Shown piece after piece: positions 59,800 through 64,000 of a DNA stretch of 64,000 nt. Source of the stretch: Heterobilharzia americana (lineage: Eukaryota > Platyhelminthes > Trematoda > Strigeidida > Schistosomatidae). The notes beneath the pieces are model-generated. The model was not told where the DNA came from, did no database searches, and was given only the letters and a program-made list of their open reading frames with translations. The first letter of the stretch is position 1. Each line of letters starts with the position of its first letter. The stretch spans positions 43,681,491 to 43,745,490 of the forward strand of contig OX104130.1 of assembly GCA_944470555.2 (NCBI GenBank), read 5' to 3'. Made by a program: the position numbers and the translations under genes.

Positions 59800-60130
59800 T
59801 TTATTAATTTCAGGTTGATATTCACCATGAACTGATTTAAGTTCGGGGGACACTGGGAACCTAGGAGCTCCTGACATCCGTTTCGATGACAGCATTGGGT
59901 GTGGGTCACGACATACCATTAAGTGACAGAAGTAGGAAATATGGACCATTAGATCCTAACCCAGTGTTCCAATGGTTGCGTAGTGGGTGAGGAAACGGAA
60001 GGTCCTGTGTTCTGTCCATGGCAGGATCATGGATGAGCACTGCTGAAGAGTCTCGTGCTAGGATGAAACACCCGTCCAAAGCTCCCAGGTCTCCAGTGTT
60101 TCTCAAACTGATATCCATTCATGATGAAAG
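59800..60130 (+). repeat. tRNA-derived SINE-like repeat, copy B
   Basis: The opposite orientation of the 29.9-30.3 kb unit. The plus strand has GTTGCGTAGTGGGTGA (A-box-like) and GTGTTCTGTCC (decayed B box) near 59.97-60.02 kb. It starts with TTATTTATTAATTTCAGGTTG and ends with ATCCATTCATGATGAA, matching the ends of copy A. Confidence 0.55.
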
Positions 60131-60974
60131 CCAGCCCCATAACAGACGTGATATGTTGATCAGGCGCAGTACAGCCATACTTGCTCTAGCTGTCTAAATT
60201 ACTCCACTGTAAGGAGTAAAGTAGTGACATGAGGTTGCATGTTTCACCCATATATTTGACTTATGAATTAAAATATAGCTAATAAGCTGATTGGAAACAT
60301 ACAATATATGTTTGATATCCCGTCTATGCCCCTGGTGCTAGTCATAGTCAAGGTTTTTGTTGGATTATCACTGAAATTCTAAAAGTAGATATTTATTTTT
60401 CTTATTCTTATGTCATTATGCTTTTAAAAACAACACGTAATTGTTGCCAATACTAATAATAAAAAATTATTATTATAGCATTTTACACATATATATCCTC
60501 TGCTTGGCTTTTTTCTGTTTCATTTCGCAATCGATTTCGCAAACATTAAAATATTTGTATCACACTTTCCCAGCTCTGGTGTTCTGTTTTTTAATGTTTC
60601 AATATGCAAATGGAGTTAACATTATTATTGATGAACATCATAACTAATATACTCAATTTACTTTCATATTATCTTATAGTTCATTATTCTATGCTGATAG
60701 AGTAGATATCTGTTAATTTCTTAGAAATAAACAACATTTTCATGGACATGTATATGAATTAATTTTACTGGTATATAATCTCACTATAAACTAAGATCAA
60801 AAATGAGTGGAAATCGAATTCAAAATGTCGTGATGTGCAGCTTAAACGTCTGCTGCAAGACAGCTTGTGATTCTTAGTAAATTTCATCACCAGGCGACAC
60901 ACTTTACAGTCTTGACAAAAACTACATGACTATTAGTGTAAACATCAGACTGGTTTATATGCGGAAACCAAGGC

Positions 60975-61008
<34 letters not shown>

Positions 61009-62875
61009 TTTTGTTTTTGAGAAGCCTAGCTACTGTTAAGTTTCGGACCATTAGGTTCCAGTGTTCCTGCAAGTTTCAGAAATTTATGTTATCATGGGTT
61101 AAACGATAATAGTATACATTTCATTCTCACTTTCAAGGAGCTTGTGGTATTGTCGCTTAAGTGAACGATAAACTATGTCTTTGTCTTCAGGTTTTGAACA
61201 TTAAGGAATAACTGTCACACTTTTGTTTTCAGTATCTCTAAAATCATTTGTTCCGTTCAGTAGCTAACTGAGTTTAGTATTTAGTTCCGTAGATACAATT
61301 TACGACATCCACTATGTTTAATTTTAGAGGCACTTCCTGATTGTTTACTGTTTTATTTAAATTGCTAAGAATGATCAGCATATACCGTTTTATCAGAGTT
61401 TAGCTAAACTGTCTGTGAAATCTATAGTTTTTCTTTTATTTTACTTAGGAAATCAAATAGCCCTACTGCATCAACTGTAATTCAAGCATAAGACATTGCA
61501 ACAGACTCCGAAGGACTACTCGCTAAGTGATCATCGCGAAAATGTCATCTCTTTTCTATCTTATAAAAAGATGAGGAGACTTGTTTAACAATTTCACAGG
61601 CATACTATTCAAAGACTTTACAAAAATACTGACCTATACCATCTCATATTCACATCTCTAACTACAAAAACAGGAAAAATGAATTGTCGAATTTGAGCTT
61701 GATTATCAGTGATATGCATTTCTTTTAGCATCCTAGATGTTACTAAATAAAAGTGATAAACGAATTCACTCTAACTAATTAAAATAAATGATGAGAATCT
61801 AAACAAGAAGATGAAAAAAGTGGAGTGGAAGAATGCATTCATAGGTCTGAGTGATAAAAGCTAAAAAATTGATAAGAATTAATATCTTTTATGTTTGTCG
61901 AGATTGAAATATTTTCATGACTGAGAATGAAATTTAAGTATCAAAAAGATAAAAGAAGTAATGAAAGCTGTAATTTGCATATCATATACCTAAAAGTTCT
62001 ATATCAATTCAGATAACTGACTACGATTCTTTAGCCAAATATAAATTCTCTGAGACAATTATATATTCAATCATTTGATATTTATATATGTAGGGATAAA
62101 TAGATAAACAGACAAATACATGGAAAAGCCGACAGAGATATGCATGAGTTCAAGTTGTCACACTTTTCAGCAGGATACAAAGATTAAGTAGATAGAAAAG
62201 GCAACACATTAAAGTTGGTAAAACTGTAATAGTTTAAGACCGACTAATAAATGAAGGTGGGTAAAAATATTCAAGATTTTAAACATGGTAATGTAAGTAA
62301 TGGATATTTATGTGATAATGTGAACACTTAATCCGTATCAATAAGAATCAGTAACGACTGATTACTCCGAACTGCACAAAATCATCCAGGCATCTCATAC
62401 ATGAATAAAACCAAACGTTGAGAACTTCATCGGTTAATACCGTATCACCGTCTGGTCAATTTAATCTTTCTTCAAGTTAACTCTACTTTGTCTTACTTGG
62501 TGTATTTAGTTGGGCAGGGGAACGGCTTATGCAAGAAATATCAAAATTACTTTTAGATGTGAAGGTCGACAACCTCTCGAAATGACAATTATTAACCACC
62601 CACAACCTTATACGCAATGTCAACTATTCTCAAATGGTGGTTGCGTCAAATTGAGCATTCTGAAAATGCTCGTGTATTATTAGTGCAGACCATAATCCCA
62701 TTACTCAGAAAAGTGACGTTTTCTTATTGTGATCAACTTGAGGGAGAGTTATTAAGTCATAATAAAAAGTGAAAAGGACTCCCACGTCTTCAAATATTGA
62801 CAAACAGGTGAATTAATTTCAGTGTTGTACAAGAAAGCAATCGTCTCAAAATTATTAACATTATTACTATTTGTC
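60131..62875. other. No gene recognised; upstream of the seen exons
   Basis: The missing 5' exons of the cysteine-rich gene could lie here or beyond the window. Frames at 61.6-61.72 kb (minus) and 62.55-62.69 kb (plus) look exon-like but failed phase or strand tests. The (AT)n run is at 60977-61006. Confidence 0.4.
60977..61006. repeat. (AT)n microsatellite
   Basis: An alternating run of about 30 bp. Confidence 0.97.
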
Positions 62876-64000
62876 ATTTAGATTCCTAGTGCAATAGAGG
62901 GATTCAGCAACACGTCGACATTTCATTCTGTTCTCTGCAGTCTTTTCAACCTGGCTCCACCACTACCAGCCCACAAGCTTTCATTTCTTTCTCACATGAT
63001 CTCCCCATGTCACACTCACACGCACGACTCGTCGTTTCTCCTCTCGGTTCCACTCGACGGCCTGGCGCGTGATGTCCCTGAACGGTTTTCGCCACTTCCA
63101 CCTGCATATTTGTTGAGCGATAGCCTCTTGGTTGGTTCGTTGCCTGTCAGTCAGCCAGAATTCCTTGTTGCTTATTCTTATTATTCTGGCCGTCTGATCT
63201 TCAGTATCGAGCGAGTGGAGGTGGCAGCTGTTGATGAATGTCTGTAGTTTGTTGGATATGCTTTTCGTAACGCGCTCAGTCTCTGAACCACAAAGAAGCA
63301 CTGACTTGACTGACATTAGTGGTGAAAATCCGGATCTTGTTCACGCTTTATGCTGAGTGGAGTGGATTGCAGTAGATCTCCACACTGGTTTCAGATTAAT
63401 GAAGGAAGGCCTGTCTTGCTGTCTTTCCGATCGTGGCTGGCTTTGACGTCGTCATGTGTGCCTGTGCCACCTGTAGTTGAGACAATGCTGTCTAGGTAGG
63501 TAGGTAGGTGAAAGAGACAACTTGCTTTAAGTTTCTCCCGTTGATGGTGATTGGTGTTTGTTGTTGTTGTTGACTGTGTATCTTCATCACCTCTGTCTTA
63601 TCTACGTTCGCTTGAATAGTGTCTTGTCTTCGCTGCCATGCCATGCCATGCCATGCCATGCCCTACCCTGCACTGCACTGCACTGCCTCTTCTGTTGACT
63701 TGGTAGTTTCAGCCTGTACATCTTCGAGTTTGTGCCATGAGACATTAGACATGAATCATCATCTCTGGCGAAATACAAATCTTCTGGGATCTTTTCATCG
63801 ATCCTGCCAGCGTATGCTCATCTTCTCGCTCCTCACTGTTTCTTGCATGATCCACTCCACTACAACCAGGAATATCATGCGTGATAGTAGACAGTCTTGT
63901 CTCACTCTTTCCTGTCTTCACTTCGAAAGCATCACTGAGCTTTACATTGTGAATAACTTGGCATGTGGCGTCATCATCATCATCATCATCATATAGGTGT
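62876..64000 (-). mobile_element. RTE-like element 3' part, cut by the window edge
   Basis: The same subfamily as the palindrome. 63619-63996 is identical at protein level to 51018-51395 over 125 residues, and 62981-63316 matches 50344-50715 until a 1-bp loss in a C-run near 63005 shifts the frame. Unlike the palindrome arms it keeps the 3' end (TCATTTAGATTCCTAG..., corresponding to TAGTCCCTTGGGTTCCTAG in the 22.9 kb copy) and an ATT-rich tail. At the codon where the arms read Met or Val it agrees with the right arm. The 5' end is outside the window. Confidence 0.9.

Noticed and set aside
61600..61730. Minus-strand stretch with MHITDNQAQIRQFIFPV as a possible 5' exon
   Set aside because: Possible donors leave 2 nt, which does not fit the next exon, and no family pattern is visible.
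62540..62700. Plus-strand frame with RCEGRQPLEMTI and TQCQLFSNGGC, looking like a conserved extracellular exon
   Set aside because: No donor, a stop soon after, and the opposite strand to the gene. It could be a decayed exon or repeat but cannot be supported.
1..64000. CRISPR arrays, bacterial operons, rRNA or functional tRNA genes
   Set aside because: No regularly spaced repeats, ribosome-binding sites or complete cloverleaf sequences are seen. tRNA-like boxes occur only in degraded SINE-like units, and the sequence is eukaryotic.

Overview
The window looks like nuclear DNA of a schistosome (Schistosoma, a blood fluke). It is AT-rich, with genes in small exons split by kilobase introns. It is crowded with non-LTR retrotransposons of the CR1-like (SR1/SjR1 type) and RTE-like (SR2/SR3 type) groups, Penelope-like (PLE) remnants, tRNA-derived SINE-like repeats, (AT)n tracts, and one degraded Sm-alpha-type hammerhead relic. 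The genus call rests on these repeat types and on a 31-nt micro-intron. No database was searched.

Layout. 1-10.4 kb: decayed CR1-like fragments on both strands. 10.64-11.0 kb (+): a conserved small gene, UQCRQ (complex III subunit 8), split by a 31-nt intron. 13.0-15.96 kb and 17.1-19.4 kb (+): two decayed RTE-like elements, with a hairpin and inverted repeat between them. 19.9-20.9 kb (-): a PLE fragment with a GIY-YIG endonuclease and a hammerhead-like motif downstream. 22.907-26.173 kb (-): a structurally full-length RTE element with a perfect 19-bp target-site duplication but broken reading frames. 28.1-28.9 kb (-): an older PLE remnant. 29.9-30.3 kb: a SINE-like repeat.

31.5-57.7 kb (-): at least fourteen exons of one host gene, worked out by hand. 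Every splice junction keeps the reading frame and gives a 734-residue cysteine-rich C-terminal part, ending in a hydrophobic tail and followed by AATAAA. Cysteine motifs (CPFPGGF; ESEC with EGVEW; CTF with YQGHW) suggest the metazoan secreted or membrane family carrying Pfam DUF7042, DUF7043 and DUF7045-type domains, recognised from memory. The 5' end of the gene was not found.

The introns of this gene hold most of the interesting repeats: a 5'-truncated RTE copy with its target-site duplication (40.5-41.1 kb), a hammerhead relic (41.5 kb), a PLE-like fold-back (43.1-43.3 kb), and a near-perfect 3.35-kb palindrome made from an RTE 3' half (50.304-53.656 kb). A third, near-identical copy of the same RTE subfamily runs off the right edge (62.88-64.0 kb).
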